64,000 nt of DNA, from positions 186,001-250,000 of the forward strand of contig NZ_JAAKGP010000001.1 of the NCBI RefSeq assembly GCF_011043545.1, read 5' to 3'. This document shows, in pieces, positions 35,713-44,414 of the stretch. The position numbers were made by a program, and so were the translations under genes. The notes under the pieces were generated by a model. It saw only the letters and a list, made by a program, of their open reading frames with translations, ran no database searches and was not told the origin of the DNA. Position 1 is the stretch's first letter. Each line of letters starts with the position of its first letter. The stretch comes from Rhodobacter sp. SGA-6-6 (lineage in GTDB: Bacteria > Pseudomonadota > Alphaproteobacteria > Rhodobacterales > Rhodobacteraceae).

Positions 35713-36872
35713 TGATCACGCTCTTCGGCCAGAGCTATCCCTGGAACGCGCCGGAGGTGCTGATCCTCGCCGGCGCCGCGCTGGCGCTGCTGGTCTTCCT
35801 GGCGCTGATCCTGCGCGCCGCCTCCCGCGCCTCGGCCTCTGCCGCGCCGCTCTTGCGCGAGGTCGCCTGGCTGTCGCACAAGGTGCAGTCGATGGGCGAA
35901 TCGCAGGAGCGCCTGGCCGGCGGGCTGACCCATGTCTCCGAGGCGCAGGCCGCCAGCCAGACCTCGATGCTGCACCTGATGGAGACGCGGCTGGCCGATG
36001 TGCAGCGGCAGATGACCGAGGCGCTGCACGGCACCTCCACCCGCACCGCGCGCAGCCTGGGGGAGTTGCAGCAGCGGCTGGAGACCATCGACAAGGCCCA
36101 GGCCAATATCGAGAAGCTGTCGGGCAACGTCTTGTCGTTGCAGGACATCCTGTCCAACAAGCAGACCCGCGGCGCCTTCGGCGAGATCCAGCTGCACGAC
36201 ATCGTGCAGAAGGCGCTGCCGCGCGACGCCTATACGATGCAGGCGACCCTTTCCAACGGCCGCCGGGCCGATTGCCTGATCCACCTGCCCAATCCGCCCG
36301 GCCCCATCGTCATCGACGCCAAGTTCCCGCTGGAGCCCTACGAGGCTTTGCGCCGCGCAGACAGCCCCCGGGCGCAGGCCGAGGCCGCAGCGCAGCTGAA
36401 GACCGCCGTCCGCGCCCATCTCCGCGCCATCGCCGAGCGCTACATCCTCGAAGGCGAGACCGCCGACGGCGCGCTGATGTTCCTGCCCTCCGAGGCGGTC
36501 TATGCCGAGTTGCACGCCAACTTCCCCGAGACGGTGCGCGAAGGCTTCGCGCTGAAGGTCTGGATCGTCTCGCCCACCACCTGCATGGCGACGCTGAACA
36601 CCATGCGGGCGGTGCTGAAGGATGCGCGGATGCGCGAACAGGCCGGGGCGATCCGCAAGGAGCTGTCGCTGCTCTACGCCGATGTGGAGCGGCTGTCCGA
36701 CCGCGTCGGCAACCTCGACCGCCACTTCGCCCAGGCGGCGAAGGACATCGAGGACATCCGCATCTCCTCGGACAAGGCGACGAAACGGGCCCGCCGGCTG
36801 GACAACTTCGACTTCGAGGAGCTGACGCCGGAGGACCCGGCGAAGGTGCTCGGCCCGGGCGTGGCGGAATGA
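35709..36872 (+). CDS. rmuC: DNA recombination protein RmuC
   Basis: This 387-residue protein has an N-terminal membrane segment ([19 protein letters not shown]), a long coiled-coil region (about residues 45-140) and the RmuC nuclease-like domain (about 150-370) with [31 protein letters not shown] and [21 protein letters not shown]. RmuC limits inversions and other rearrangements at repeats; its fold is PD-(D/E)XK-like, with the Asp and Lys of DAKFP. The start is ATGATG inside the mutL stop. Confidence 0.95.
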   Translation: MMITLFGQSYPWNAPEVLILAGAALALLVFLALILRAASRASASAAPLLREVAWLSHKVQSMGESQERLAGGLTHVSEAQAASQTSMLHLMETRLADVQRQMTEALHGTSTRTARSLGELQQRLETIDKAQANIEKLSGNVLSLQDILSNKQTRGAFGEIQLHDIVQKALPRDAYTMQATLSNGRRADCLIHLPNPPGPIVIDAKFPLEPYEALRRADSPRAQAEAAAQLKTAVRAHLRAIAERYILEGETADGALMFLPSEAVYAELHANFPETVREGFALKVWIVSPTTCMATLNTMRAVLKDARMREQAGAIRKELSLLYADVERLSDRVGNLDRHFAQAAKDIEDIRISSDKATKRARRLDNFDFEELTPEDPAKVLGPGVAE

Positions 36873-36888
36873 GGGCCGGCCGCTGGCG

Positions 36889-37461
36889 CTACTCCCGTGC
36901 CTCCCATTCCCCGCGCAGCACCGCATAGACCAGTTCGTCGCCCCAACGCCCGTCGAAGCGGTCGTTCTGGCGGAAATGCGCCTCGCGCCGCAGCCCCAGC
37001 CGTTCCACCACCCCGACCGAGCCGCGGTTCTCCGGGTCCAGACGGGCGAACAGCCGGTGGAAGCCGCAGCCGCGGAAGCCGAAATCCAGCAGCGCGGCCG
37101 CTGCCTCGGTCGCATAGCCGCGGCCCGCGGCGTCGGGGTGGAAGATATAGCCGATCTCGCCCTGCAGCGCCGCCCGGCTGGCGATCTGCAGCTTCACCTG
37201 CCCCAGGGCCGCACCGCCCTGCCCCGGCGCCACCGCCAGCCGCAGCGCATCGCCGTCCCCGGCGAAGGGCCCGTCCAGCGCCTCGGCGAATTTCGCCCTT
37301 ATCGCCTCCGGCCCCGGCGGGGGCTGGTAGAGATGGCGGTAGACCTCGGCCCGGCCGTGCCAACCGGCGAAGGCCGGGAAATCCTCCGGCACGAAGCGCC
37401 GCAGCAGCAGCCGTTCGCTGGCGACCGGCAGCGCCAGCCCTTCCGTCCGCAAATCCTCCAT
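36889..37461 (-). CDS. GNAT-family N-acetyltransferase
   Basis: This 190-residue acetyltransferase of the RimJ/RimL-like branch has SERLLLRRFVPEDF at the start and GEIGYIFHPDAAGRGYATEA as the acetyl-CoA-binding P-loop (about residues 118-137), followed by RLFARLDPENRGSVGVVERL. AAGGAGG directly precedes the ATG at 37461. It converges with rmuC, 16 bases between stops. The acceptor is unknown; members modify ribosomal proteins, small amines or antibiotics. Confidence 0.9.
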   Translation of the reverse strand: MEDLRTEGLALPVASERLLLRRFVPEDFPAFAGWHGRAEVYRHLYQPPPGPEAIRAKFAEALDGPFAGDGDALRLAVAPGQGGAALGQVKLQIASRAALQGEIGYIFHPDAAGRGYATEAAAALLDFGFRGCGFHRLFARLDPENRGSVGVVERLGLRREAHFRQNDRFDGRWGDELVYAVLRGEWEARE

Positions 37462-37537
37462 CCGCGCCTCCTTTATCCTTGGGTAGATCACGCCGGCGCC
37501 GGATGGCAAAGCCCCCGCGCCGTGCTAGGACTGCGCC

Positions 37538-38053
37538 ATGATCCACCTGCGCCCCTCCGACTACACCCGCCAGCCCTGGAAGAACGGCAAGGGCACCACC
37601 ACCGAACTGTGGCGGCTGGAGCGCGAGGGTGCGCTGCTGGTCCGGCTCTCCCGCGCCTCGGTGGTGGAGGACGGGCCGTTTTCCCTGTTCCCCGGGGTGG
37701 AGCGGAACCTGACCGTGCTCACCGGCCCCGGCTTCCGGCTGACCGGCCCCGGCGTGGACCTGCCCTGCGCGCCGCTGGTCCCGGTCGCCTTCCCCGGCGA
37801 TGTGGCGGTGACGGCGACCGGCACCGGCGGCCGGGCATCGGACGACTTCAACGTGATGACCGCCCGCAGCCTGCCGCGGCCGCAGGTCGCGGTGGAGACG
37901 GATACCACCCTGCCCGCCGGCGGGCTGCTGGCGCTTTACGCCCTCGGCCCGGCCTCGGTGAACGGCGAGGGGATGGAGCCCGGCGACCTGATCCTGACCG
38001 AGGACGAGGCCCGCCTGACCGGCCGGCTGCTTGCGGTCCGTCTGCACCCGTAG
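37538..38053 (+). CDS. HutD/Ves family protein
   Basis: This 171-residue cupin-like protein matches HutD: WKNGKGTTTELWRL (about residues 14-27), SRASVVEDGPFSLFPGVERN and LTVLTGPGFRL, then DFNVMTARS. HutD proteins are linked to histidine utilisation and Ves to cold-inducible functions; no hut genes lie nearby here, so the role is open. Its TAG stop (38051-38053) lies inside a repeated palindromic element, meaning the C terminus may have been set by that repeat. Confidence 0.87.
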   Translation: MIHLRPSDYTRQPWKNGKGTTTELWRLEREGALLVRLSRASVVEDGPFSLFPGVERNLTVLTGPGFRLTGPGVDLPCAPLVPVAFPGDVAVTATGTGGRASDDFNVMTARSLPRPQVAVETDTTLPAGGLLALYALGPASVNGEGMEPGDLILTEDEARLTGRLLAVRLHP

Positions 38054-38072
38054 GGCGCGGTTCACCCCGCCG
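38049..38072. repeat. Second copy of the 24-base palindromic repeat, carrying two stop codons
   Basis: It is identical to 26047-26070 except for one base (GGCGCGG versus GGCGGGG). The plus-strand TAG at 38051 ends the HutD-like gene and the minus-strand TGA (38064-38062) ends rsmB, so both convergent genes stop inside the element. Confidence 0.75.
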
Positions 38073-39288
38073 CGCGCAGCCGCGCCATGAAGAACCCGTC
38101 CATGCCGCCCCTTTCGGCCCATAGATCGGGCCGGGTCCGCAATCCCCCGGCCTCGGTCCACCAGCCGGTCTCCACCCCCGGCAGGTCCACCCGCTCCACC
38201 GCCAGCCCCGGGTGCCGCGCCAGCGCGCCGGCCAGCTGTCCCTCGCCCTCCTCCGGCAAGAGCGAACAGGTGGCGAAGACCAGCCGCCCACCGGGCTTCA
38301 GCCAGCTAAGCGCCCGGTCGAGCAGCTGCGCCTGCAGCGCCACCAGCCCCGGCAGGTCAGAACCGTCCTTGACGAAGGGCAGGTCCGGGTGGCGCCGGAT
38401 CGTGCCGGTGGCGGAGCAGGGGGCGTCCAGCAGGATGGCGTCGAAAGCCTCGCCCGGCTGCCAGTCCAGCGCATCCGCCGCGACCACCTCGGCCGTCAGC
38501 CCGGTCCGGGCCAGATTCTCCCTCAGCCGCGCCAGCCGGACCTCCGAGACATCCAGCGCCACCACCGAGGCCCCCGCCGCCGCCAGTTGCAGCGTCTTGC
38601 CGCCCGGCGCGGCGCAGAGGTCCAGCACCCGCTCCCCCGGCCGGGCGTCCAGCAGCCGTGCCGGCAGCGCGGCGGCGGCGTCCTGCACCCACCAGCCGCC
38701 CGCGGCATAGCCCTTCAGGGCCGAGACCTGCCCGCCCGCGGCCAGCCGCAGGCTGCCGGTCGGCAGCGCCTCGCCCTCCGGCGCCTCGGCCCCCGGCCGC
38801 AGGGTCAGGTCCAGCGGCGGCTCGGCGGCATGGACTGCCTCGATCCCGGCAACGACCTCGCGGCCCCAGGCATGGACCAGCGGCTGGCGCAGCCAGCGCG
38901 GCAGTTTCTGCACCCCGGGCAAGGCCCCCTCGGGCACCGCCCGCAGCACGGCGTTCACCAGCCCGGCCAGATGCGCGGTCTTGCGGTTCGCCCGCACGAT
39001 CTCCACCGCCGCATTGACCACGCCATGCCCGGGCGCGCCCAACGACCGCTCCACCACCGCCAGCCGCAGGATGTTCATCGCCCTGAGCGGCGGCCGCTTG
39101 CGCAGATGCGCCGCCAGCGCCCGGTCGGCCGGCTCCAGCCGCCGCAGCACCGCCGCCGCCAGCCGCAGGGCGCGCGCGCGGTCCTCGGGCGGCAGGGCCA
39201 TATCGGCCTCGGCCAGCATCCGCCCCTCGCCCAGGACGGCATCCAGCATCGCCACCGCCGCCGCCCGCGCCTTCACACCCTCGGCCAT
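38062..39288 (-). CDS. rsmB: 16S rRNA (cytosine-C5) methyltransferase, RsmB/NOP family
   Basis: This 408-residue protein has an N-terminal NusB-like RNA-binding domain (about residues 1-130; RAAAVAMLDAVLGEG, then LRLAVVERSLG) and a C-terminal SAM-dependent methyltransferase. The latter shows VLDLCAAPGGKTLQLAA (motif I), DAPCSATGTIRRHPD (motif IV, PC cysteine) and FATCSLLPEEGEGQ (motif VI, TCS catalytic cysteine). AAAGGAAAAG lies before the ATG at 39288. It is divergent from the small DUF1674 gene. It methylates 16S rRNA near the decoding region, as RsmB does. Confidence 0.95.
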   Translation of the reverse strand: MAEGVKARAAAVAMLDAVLGEGRMLAEADMALPPEDRARALRLAAAVLRRLEPADRALAAHLRKRPPLRAMNILRLAVVERSLGAPGHGVVNAAVEIVRANRKTAHLAGLVNAVLRAVPEGALPGVQKLPRWLRQPLVHAWGREVVAGIEAVHAAEPPLDLTLRPGAEAPEGEALPTGSLRLAAGGQVSALKGYAAGGWWVQDAAAALPARLLDARPGERVLDLCAAPGGKTLQLAAAGASVVALDVSEVRLARLRENLARTGLTAEVVAADALDWQPGEAFDAILLDAPCSATGTIRRHPDLPFVKDGSDLPGLVALQAQLLDRALSWLKPGGRLVFATCSLLPEEGEGQLAGALARHPGLAVERVDLPGVETGWWTEAGGLRTRPDLWAERGGMDGFFMARLRAAG

Positions 39289-39347
39289 CCGCTTTTCCTT
39301 TCGCTTCCCCGGGCCTATATCATCCGGAGGACGGAAGGAACCCGACG

Positions 39348-39530
39348 ATGCCCGAAGACAGCCCGAAGGCCCTGCCCCCCGAAGCCCTGCGCGCCCTGGC
39401 CGAGGCCGAGGAACGCCGCCGCACCTCTCCGCCGGTGGAGCTGCCGCCCGAACTCGGCGGCCGCAAGGAGGGGCTGGAGGCGGTGCGCTACGGCGACTGG
39501 GAGAAGAAGGGGCTGGCGGTGGATTTCTGA
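39348..39530 (+). CDS. DUF1674 / SDHAF4-family protein
   Basis: This 60-residue protein ends with the family signature RYGDWEKKGLAVDF, preceded by LGGRKEGLEAV. The family is homologous to mitochondrial SDHAF4, which helps insert FAD-containing SdhA into succinate dehydrogenase. The N-terminal part is charged and Pro-rich, as usual. The preceding GGAAGGAACCCGACG carries a ribosome site. It stands alone between rsmB (divergent) and a dispersed repeat. Confidence 0.9.
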   Translation: MPEDSPKALPPEALRALAEAEERRRTSPPVELPPELGGRKEGLEAVRYGDWEKKGLAVDF

Positions 39531-39574
39531 GCCGGTCCGATCCCGACGGAGGCTCCAAGCAACGTCTGGCCGGG

Positions 39575-39734
39575 CGGGAGAGGGCGAGGCATTGCCTCGC
39601 CCTCTCCCGTGCATGCGGTTTCCACCGGAAACATGTCGGCAGGAGCCCCCGAGAGGCCAGCGCCCGACCCGGCGGGCGAGAAGCGCCTGGCCCGAGGGCG
39701 GGGCGGGCGCTGGCCGGGCCTTGGAGGCCCGGCC
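39575..39734. repeat. Dispersed modular hairpin repeat, copy 2 (modules A, B, C)
   Basis: Module A is a perfect 16-bp stem with a 3-base loop (39575-39609, CGGGAGAGGGCGAGGC and its complement). Module B has 12-base arms (GGCCAGCGCCCG 39655-39666, complement 39704-39715). Module C is GGCCGGGCC / GGCCCGGCC (39712-39734), sharing four bases with B. The A-to-B and B segments are nearly identical to 62311-62374. It lies between the convergent DUF1674 and dapB genes. Confidence 0.8.
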
Positions 39735-39753
39735 GGGACAAGGGCACCGGGCG

Positions 39754-39804
39754 AGGTGGTGGGTGGAACGCTTCCTAAGTCAACCACCTAGGGAAGCGTT
39801 CCAC
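39754..39804. other. Interleaved inverted repeats with pseudoknot topology
   Basis: GTGGAACGCTTCC (39763-39775) pairs with GGAAGCGTTCCAC (39792-39804). In the loop, ACCACCT (39783-39789) is complementary to AGGTGGT (39754-39760) just 5' of the first arm. The order arm1-arm2-arm1'-arm2' is that of an H-type pseudoknot. It lies directly downstream of repeat copy 2 and 13 bases from the dapB stop, so it may serve as its 3' end. No T-run is present. Confidence 0.5.
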
Positions 39805-39817
39805 TCAGACCGGAAGC

Positions 39818-40627
39818 CTACAGCCCAAGCACGTCCATCATGTCATACTGCCCCGGCTTCCGCCCCTGCCCCCAGAGCACCGCGCGCAGCGCGCCGCGGG
39901 CGAAGATCGCGCGGTCGGTGGCCAGGTGTCGCAGCACCACCCGCTCGCCGTCCGCGGCGAAGATCACGTCGTGCTCGCCCACCACGTCGCCGCCGCGGAT
40001 GGCGCTGAAGCCGATCGAGCCGCGTTCCCGCACCCCGGTGATGCCGTCGCGGCCGGAGACCATGGCGTCCTCCAGCTTCACCCCGCGGCCCTCGGCCGCG
40101 GCGCGGCCCAGCATCAGCGCGGTGCCGGAAGGGGCGTCCACCTTCATCCGGTGATGCGCCTCGACCACCTCGACATCCCAGTCCTCGTCCAATGCCGCGG
40201 CGATCTTCTGCGTCAGCCGCACCAGCAGGTTCACCCCGAGGCTCATGTTCCCCGCCCGCACGATCACCGCATGGCGGGAGGCCGCCTCGATCTTCGCCAG
40301 ATGCTCGGGGCCGAGCCCGGTGGTGCCGATCACATGCACCAGCCGGGCCTGCGCGGCCAAAGCGGCGAAGTCCACCGTGGCGGCGGGAGCGGTGAAGTCC
40401 ACCACGCCCTGCGCGCCGGCGAAGGCCTCCAGCGCGTCGTCGGTCACCACCGTCCCCAGCGGCGCGCCGCCCATACATTCCCCGATGTCGCGGCCGATCC
40501 AGGGATGGCCCGCGCGCTCGATGCAGCCGGCCAGCCGGGCCTTGCCGCTGTCGGCGATGGTCCCGACCAGCATCCGGCCCATCCGGCCCGACGCCCCGGT
40601 CACCACGATCCCCGGCAAATCGCCCAT
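39818..40627 (-). CDS. dapB: 4-hydroxy-tetrahydrodipicolinate reductase
   Basis: This 269-residue NAD(P)H reductase of the diaminopimelate/lysine pathway has Rossmann motif [15 protein letters not shown] (about residues 6-20), [16 protein letters not shown], and the catalytic [16 protein letters not shown] (about 155-170) with the His pair and Lys. It makes tetrahydrodipicolinate for lysine and peptidoglycan. The gene is divergent from rbfA with a 99-base gap. With the saccharopine genes at 23.7-26.0 kb, both synthesis and degradation of lysine are represented in the window. Confidence 0.97.
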   Translation of the reverse strand: MGDLPGIVVTGASGRMGRMLVGTIADSGKARLAGCIERAGHPWIGRDIGECMGGAPLGTVVTDDALEAFAGAQGVVDFTAPAATVDFAALAAQARLVHVIGTTGLGPEHLAKIEAASRHAVIVRAGNMSLGVNLLVRLTQKIAAALDEDWDVEVVEAHHRMKVDAPSGTALMLGRAAAEGRGVKLEDAMVSGRDGITGVRERGSIGFSAIRGGDVVGEHDVIFAADGERVVLRHLATDRAIFARGALRAVLWGQGRKPGQYDMMDVLGL

Positions 40628-40726
40628 CTCCGCCCCCCGTTCGCTGCCGCTTCCGCTTTAGCCTCCCCTTGCCGCGGGCGAAAGCCCGCCGTTGCGGGCG
40701 GGGGCGAAAGGCCCTATGTGGGGGCC

Positions 40727-41161
40727 ATGTCCCAGAAACGCTTTTCCCCGGCCGCAGGCCCTTCGCAGCGCCAGCTGCGCGTCGGCGAGTTGATCCGCCG
40801 CACGCTGTCGGACGTGCTGAACCGGGGCGAGATCCACGACCCCGACCTGAACGCCATGCCGATCACGGTGGGCGAGGTCTCCTGCTCGCCCGACCTGAAG
40901 GTCTGCACCGTCTATGTGATGCCGCTGATGGGCTCCGGCCCGGTGGAAGAGGCGATCAAGGCGCTGGCCCGCAACAAGGGCGAGTTGCGCCGCCGCGTCG
41001 GCGCCGAGCTGACGCTGAAATACGCCCCCGACCTGCGCTTCCGCCCCGACGAGACCTTCGACCGGCTGGACGAGACCCGGCGGCTGTTCTCGGACCCCTC
41101 GGTGCAGCGCGACATCGGTGCGGACGGGGCCGCCGACGAGGACGAGGGCGGGGAGGGCTGA
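40727..41161 (+). CDS. rbfA: Ribosome-binding factor A
   Basis: This 144-residue factor has a KH-like fold and matures the 30S subunit by binding near the 5' end of 16S r[23 protein letters not shown] and [20 protein letters not shown] are the family core; the C-terminal tail is acidic ([14 protein letters not shown]). The in-frame region upstream is non-coding, and the ATG at 40727 fits family length. Its TGA shares a base with the next ATG (TGATG), so it is coupled to the glycosidase-like gene and, beyond it, to truB. Confidence 0.95.
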   Translation: MSQKRFSPAAGPSQRQLRVGELIRRTLSDVLNRGEIHDPDLNAMPITVGEVSCSPDLKVCTVYVMPLMGSGPVEEAIKALARNKGELRRRVGAELTLKYAPDLRFRPDETFDRLDETRRLFSDPSVQRDIGADGAADEDEGGEG

Positions 41162-41895
41162 TGCGCCTGCTGCTGGCCCTGCTGGTCCTGCTTGCCCCGC
41201 AGGCAGCGGGAGCCGCGGCCTGCCGGGACGACAGTTTCGAGGGCGCCTCCTTCACCCTCTGCGAAGTGACGGCGGAGGAGGACCTGCGGCTCTTCCGCGA
41301 CGGCGCCGACGGCCCCCTGGGCAGTTTCCGCGCGGTGGACGAGGTGCTGGCGGCCGAGGACAGGCAGCTCGACTTCGCCATGAACGCCGGAATGTATCAC
41401 CGCGACCTGTCGCCGGTGGGCCTGTTCATCGGCGAGGGCGTGCAGACCGCCCCGCTGGTCACCCGCGCCGGGCCGGGCAACTTCGGCCTGCTGCCCAACG
41501 GCGTCTTCTGCTGGGGCACGCCGGGGCAGGGTTTCCGGGTGATCGAGAGCCGCGCCTTCGCCGCCGAGGCGCCGGACTGCCGCTATGCCACCCAGTCCGG
41601 GCCGATGCTGGTGATCGGCGGCAAGCTGCACCCGCGCTTCCTGCCCGACAGCGACAGCCTGAACATAAGGAACGGCGTCGGGGTCAGCGCCGACGGCCTG
41701 CGCGCGGTCTTCGCCGTGTCGAACGACGAGGTGAACTTCCACCTCTTCGGCCGCTACTTCCGCGACCATCTGGGGCTGCGGGACGCGCTTTACTTCGACG
41801 GCAACATCTCGCGCCTTTACGCGCCCGCTCTGGGGCGGCATGACGGCGGCTTCCCGATGGGGCCGATCGTCGGCACCGTGGTTCCGAAGGGCTGA
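41161..41895 (+). CDS. Phosphodiester glycosidase family (DUF2233) protein
   Basis: This 244-residue exported protein has signal peptide [20 protein letters not shown]. The family blocks LDFAMNAGMYHRDLSPVGLF, GPGNFGLLPNGVFCWG, ATQSGPMLVIGGK, RNGVGVS and ALYFDGNISRLYAP are all present, as in the NAGPA/DUF2233 fold that cleaves GlcNAc-phosphodiester-type linkages. The likely site of action is the periplasm. It is sandwiched, with 1-base overlap and 3-base gap, between rbfA and truB, both cytoplasmic RNA factors, which is an unusual pairing that must reflect co-expression rather than shared chemistry. Confidence 0.9.
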   Translation: MRLLLALLVLLAPQAAGAAACRDDSFEGASFTLCEVTAEEDLRLFRDGADGPLGSFRAVDEVLAAEDRQLDFAMNAGMYHRDLSPVGLFIGEGVQTAPLVTRAGPGNFGLLPNGVFCWGTPGQGFRVIESRAFAAEAPDCRYATQSGPMLVIGGKLHPRFLPDSDSLNIRNGVGVSADGLRAVFAVSNDEVNFHLFGRYFRDHLGLRDALYFDGNISRLYAPALGRHDGGFPMGPIVGTVVPKG

Positions 41896-41898
41896 AGG

Positions 41899-42801
41899 AT
41901 GGCGAAAGCGCGCAAGGGCCGCCCGGTGCACGGCTGGGTGATCGTGGACAAGCCCGCGGGCGTGGGGTCCACCGACGTGGTGGGCAAGGTCCGCTGGGCC
42001 TTCCAGGCGCAGAAGGCCGGGCACGCGGGAACGCTGGACCCGGATGCCACCGGGGTGCTGGCGGTGGCCCTGGGCGAGGCCACAAAGACCGTGCCGCTGA
42101 TCATGGACGCGCGGAAGGGCTATCGCTTCCGCATCGCCTTCGGGGCCGAGACCGCCACCGACGATGCGGCGGGGGAGGTGCTGCGGACCTCCACCCTGCG
42201 GCCTTCGGAGGCGGAGATCCTCGCCGCCCTGCCGGCCTTCCGCGGCGACATCCTGCAGGTGCCGCCGCAGGTCTCGGCGGTGAAGGTAGAGGGCGAGCGC
42301 GCTTATGACCTGGCGCGCGAGGGGGTGGCGATGGACCTCGCCGCCCGGCCGCTTCATGTCGAGCGGCTGGAGTTGCTGACCCGCTCCGATCCCGACCATG
42401 CCGAATTCGAGATGGTCTGCGGCAAGGGCGGCTATGTCCGCGCCATCGCCCGCGACCTGGGCCGGGCGCTCGGCTGCCTCGGCCATGTGCAATGGCTGCG
42501 GCGGGAATTCTCCGGGCCCTTCGCGGCGACCGAAGCCTGCACCCTGCAGGAGATCGAGGCGCTGGCGCGGACCGATGCCATCGACGCGCTGTTGCAGCCG
42601 CTGGAACTCGGGCTCTCCGCCCTGCCGGAACTGCGGGCGACGCCGGAAGGCGCCATGCGGCTGCGCAACGGCAATCCCGGCCAAGTCCTCGGCCACCTGC
42701 CCTATGGCGAGGAAGCCTGGGCCAGCCTGGACGGCCGGGCGGTGGCGGTGGGGCGCTACATGGGCGGCGAGTTGCACCCCAGCCGCGTCTTCGTGCGGTG
42801 A
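41899..42801 (+). CDS. truB: tRNA pseudouridine-55 synthase
   Basis: This 300-residue enzyme isomerises U55 in the T-loop of tRNAs. The catalytic Asp is in [13 protein letters not shown] (about residues 35-47). [17 protein letters not shown] (start), [19 protein letters not shown] and [20 protein letters not shown] are the family motifs. GAAGG precedes the ATG. It follows the DUF2233 gene by 3 bases and precedes the DUF1643 gene by 100 bases. Confidence 0.96.
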   Translation: MAKARKGRPVHGWVIVDKPAGVGSTDVVGKVRWAFQAQKAGHAGTLDPDATGVLAVALGEATKTVPLIMDARKGYRFRIAFGAETATDDAAGEVLRTSTLRPSEAEILAALPAFRGDILQVPPQVSAVKVEGERAYDLAREGVAMDLAARPLHVERLELLTRSDPDHAEFEMVCGKGGYVRAIARDLGRALGCLGHVQWLRREFSGPFAATEACTLQEIEALARTDAIDALLQPLELGLSALPELRATPEGAMRLRNGNPGQVLGHLPYGEEAWASLDGRAVAVGRYMGGELHPSRVFVR

Positions 42802-42901
42802 AGGGCTGCCGCCTCGGACTGCCGGGGCGGGCAGCGGCAAGGGCTCTGCCGGTTCACCTTGGTCCAAATACTCACTCCACCCGCCCGGCAGGGCGCTGCG
42901 G

Positions 42902-43423
42902 ATGATCACCCGCAGCCACACCGCAGGCGAGACCCGTTCGACCGTCGTCTATTCGGCTTGCGAAACCTACCGCTACCTGCTGACCCGGGTCTGGAACCCG
43001 GCCGCGCCGCGGCTGCTGTTCGTGATGCTGAACCCCTCCACCGCCAGCGAATTGCGCAACGACCCGACCGTGGCGCGCTGCGAGGCGAGGGCGCGGGCGA
43101 TGGGACAGGGGGCGCTGCGGGTGGCGAATATCTTCGCCTTCCGCGCCACCGACCCGCGCGCCCTGCGCGGCGCGTCAGATCCGGTCGGGCCGCAGAACGA
43201 CCGGCTGCTGGCGGACAGCGCCTTGTGGGCCGATGCGGTGGTCTGCGCTTGGGGCAACCATGGCGCGCTGATGGGCCGGGCGGCCGCGGCCGAGGCGCTG
43301 ATGCGCGCCACCGGCAGGCCGCTGTTGCACCTGGGGCTGACCGGCGCCGGGCAACCCCGGCATCCGCTCTATGTCCCGAACAGCCGCGCGGCCTTGCCGT
43401 GGATCAGGCCGCCAGCAGGGTGA
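42902..43423 (+). CDS. DUF1643 domain protein
   Basis: This 173-residue soluble protein has the DUF1643 pattern: LLFVMLNPSTASELRNDPTV (about residues 38-57), ANIFAFRATDPRAL, DPVGPQNDRLL and VVCAWGNHG. The biochemical role of the family is not known. The last 20 bases overlap the end of the RTX-type gene on the opposite strand. It may ride on the rbfA-truB transcript. The ATG at 42902 is chosen because homologues begin shortly before the YRY(L/W) segment; there is no strong ribosome site. Confidence 0.88.
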   Translation: MITRSHTAGETRSTVVYSACETYRYLLTRVWNPAAPRLLFVMLNPSTASELRNDPTVARCEARARAMGQGALRVANIFAFRATDPRALRGASDPVGPQNDRLLADSALWADAVVCAWGNHGALMGRAAAAEALMRATGRPLLHLGLTGAGQPRHPLYVPNSRAALPWIRPPAG

Positions 43424-44414
43424 TGTCCTCGGCCGACAGGCCGGCGCCGCCCGCCACCAGCCCCACGGCCTGCCCGTCCAGCAGGATCCGCACGTCGTCG
43501 GTGCCCTCGACCGGAGCCAGCGTCAGTTCCGGCGCGGCATGGGTGGCCGGGTCGTAGACGACGACGATCTGGTCCTCCGCCGCGTCGTAATCGGTGATGG
43601 TGGCGAAGCCGCCCTCGCCCAGCCATTGGCCCAGGGTGAAGGCATCCGCCCCGGCGCCGCCGCTGCCATGGTCGCCCGTGCCGAGGACCAGCGTATCGTC
43701 GCCTGCGCCGCCGTTCAGGAAGTCCGCCTCGGCATCGTCGCCCTCGGGGAAGGCGCCATACAGGGTGTCGGCGCCGTCGCCGCCGTCCAGCGTGTCGCCG
43801 CCCGCGCCGCCGGCCAGCAGATCGTCGCCCTCGCCCCCGGCCAGCCAGTCGGCATCGCCGCCGCCGTCCAGCGTATCCTCGCCGGTGCCGCCGATCAGCG
43901 TGTCCAGGCCCCAGTCGCCGGCGATGCTGTCGTCGCCCTCGTGGCCGCAGAGCGAATCATCGCCCGATCCGCCCGTCAGGCTGTCGTCTCCCGCCTGCCC
44001 GTGCAGGATGTCGTTTCCCGCCCCGCCGGCCAGCAGATCGGCACCGGCGCCCGCCCAGAGGATGTCTTCCCCGTCGCCGCCGTCCAGATCGTCGTCGCCA
44101 TCGCCGGCGTCGATCTGGTCGTCGCCCGCGCCGCCGGTGACGGTATCAGCCGCGCCGCCGCCCGAGATCAGGTCGTCGCCATTGCTGCCGTGCAGGACCA
44201 GCGGATCGTCCGGCGGATCGGGAATGTCATCCGATTCAATGGCATCGCCGTCGTCGTCCAGCGGGATCGTGCCGGTGCCGCCCTGCGCCGGGCCGCCGTC
44301 GCCGCCGTCCTCGTCCCCCTCGTCGTTGCCGTCGCCCGGCTCGGTCGCCGCAAGGACCGATTCCGCAAGCACCCCGGCGAACAACGCGCCAAACAGACCG
44401 AACAGAGCCAGCAT
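43404..44414 (-). CDS. RTX-type calcium-binding repeat protein
   Basis: This 336-residue acidic protein has an N-terminal hydrophobic helix (MLALFGLFGALFAGVLAESV), a low-complexity Asp/Gly/Glu linker (about residues 25-75), then about fifteen nine-residue GGxGxDxLx-type repeats (about 80-250; GGAGDDQIDAGDGDDDLDGG is typical). The C-terminal domain of about 80 residues (ITDYDAAEDQIVVVYDP, VRILLDGQAVGLV) resembles the M10-like region of type I secreted proteins. It binds calcium and is probably surface-located. No type I secretion genes are adjacent. It is encoded against the truB-rpsO direction. Confidence 0.9.
   Translation of the reverse strand: MLALFGLFGALFAGVLAESVLAATEPGDGNDEGDEDGGDGGPAQGGTGTIPLDDDGDAIESDDIPDPPDDPLVLHGSNGDDLISGGGAADTVTGGAGDDQIDAGDGDDDLDGGDGEDILWAGAGADLLAGGAGNDILHGQAGDDSLTGGSGDDSLCGHEGDDSIAGDWGLDTLIGGTGEDTLDGGGDADWLAGGEGDDLLAGGAGGDTLDGGDGADTLYGAFPEGDDAEADFLNGGAGDDTLVLGTGDHGSGGAGADAFTLGQWLGEGGFATITDYDAAEDQIVVVYDPATHAAPELTLAPVEGTDDVRILLDGQAVGLVAGGAGLSAEDITLLAA

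Noticed and set aside
38062-39747. Longer rsmB reading frame starting at 39747
   Set aside because: The extra N-terminal part overlaps the DUF1674 gene and the repeat; the ATG at 39288 fits family length and has a ribosome-like site.
39488-39787. A 99-codon minus-strand frame and a similar one at 62181-62447
   Set aside because: They run through the dispersed repeat; the shared peptide fragments are explained by repeated DNA, composition is Pro/Arg-rich noise, and no ribosome sites are present.
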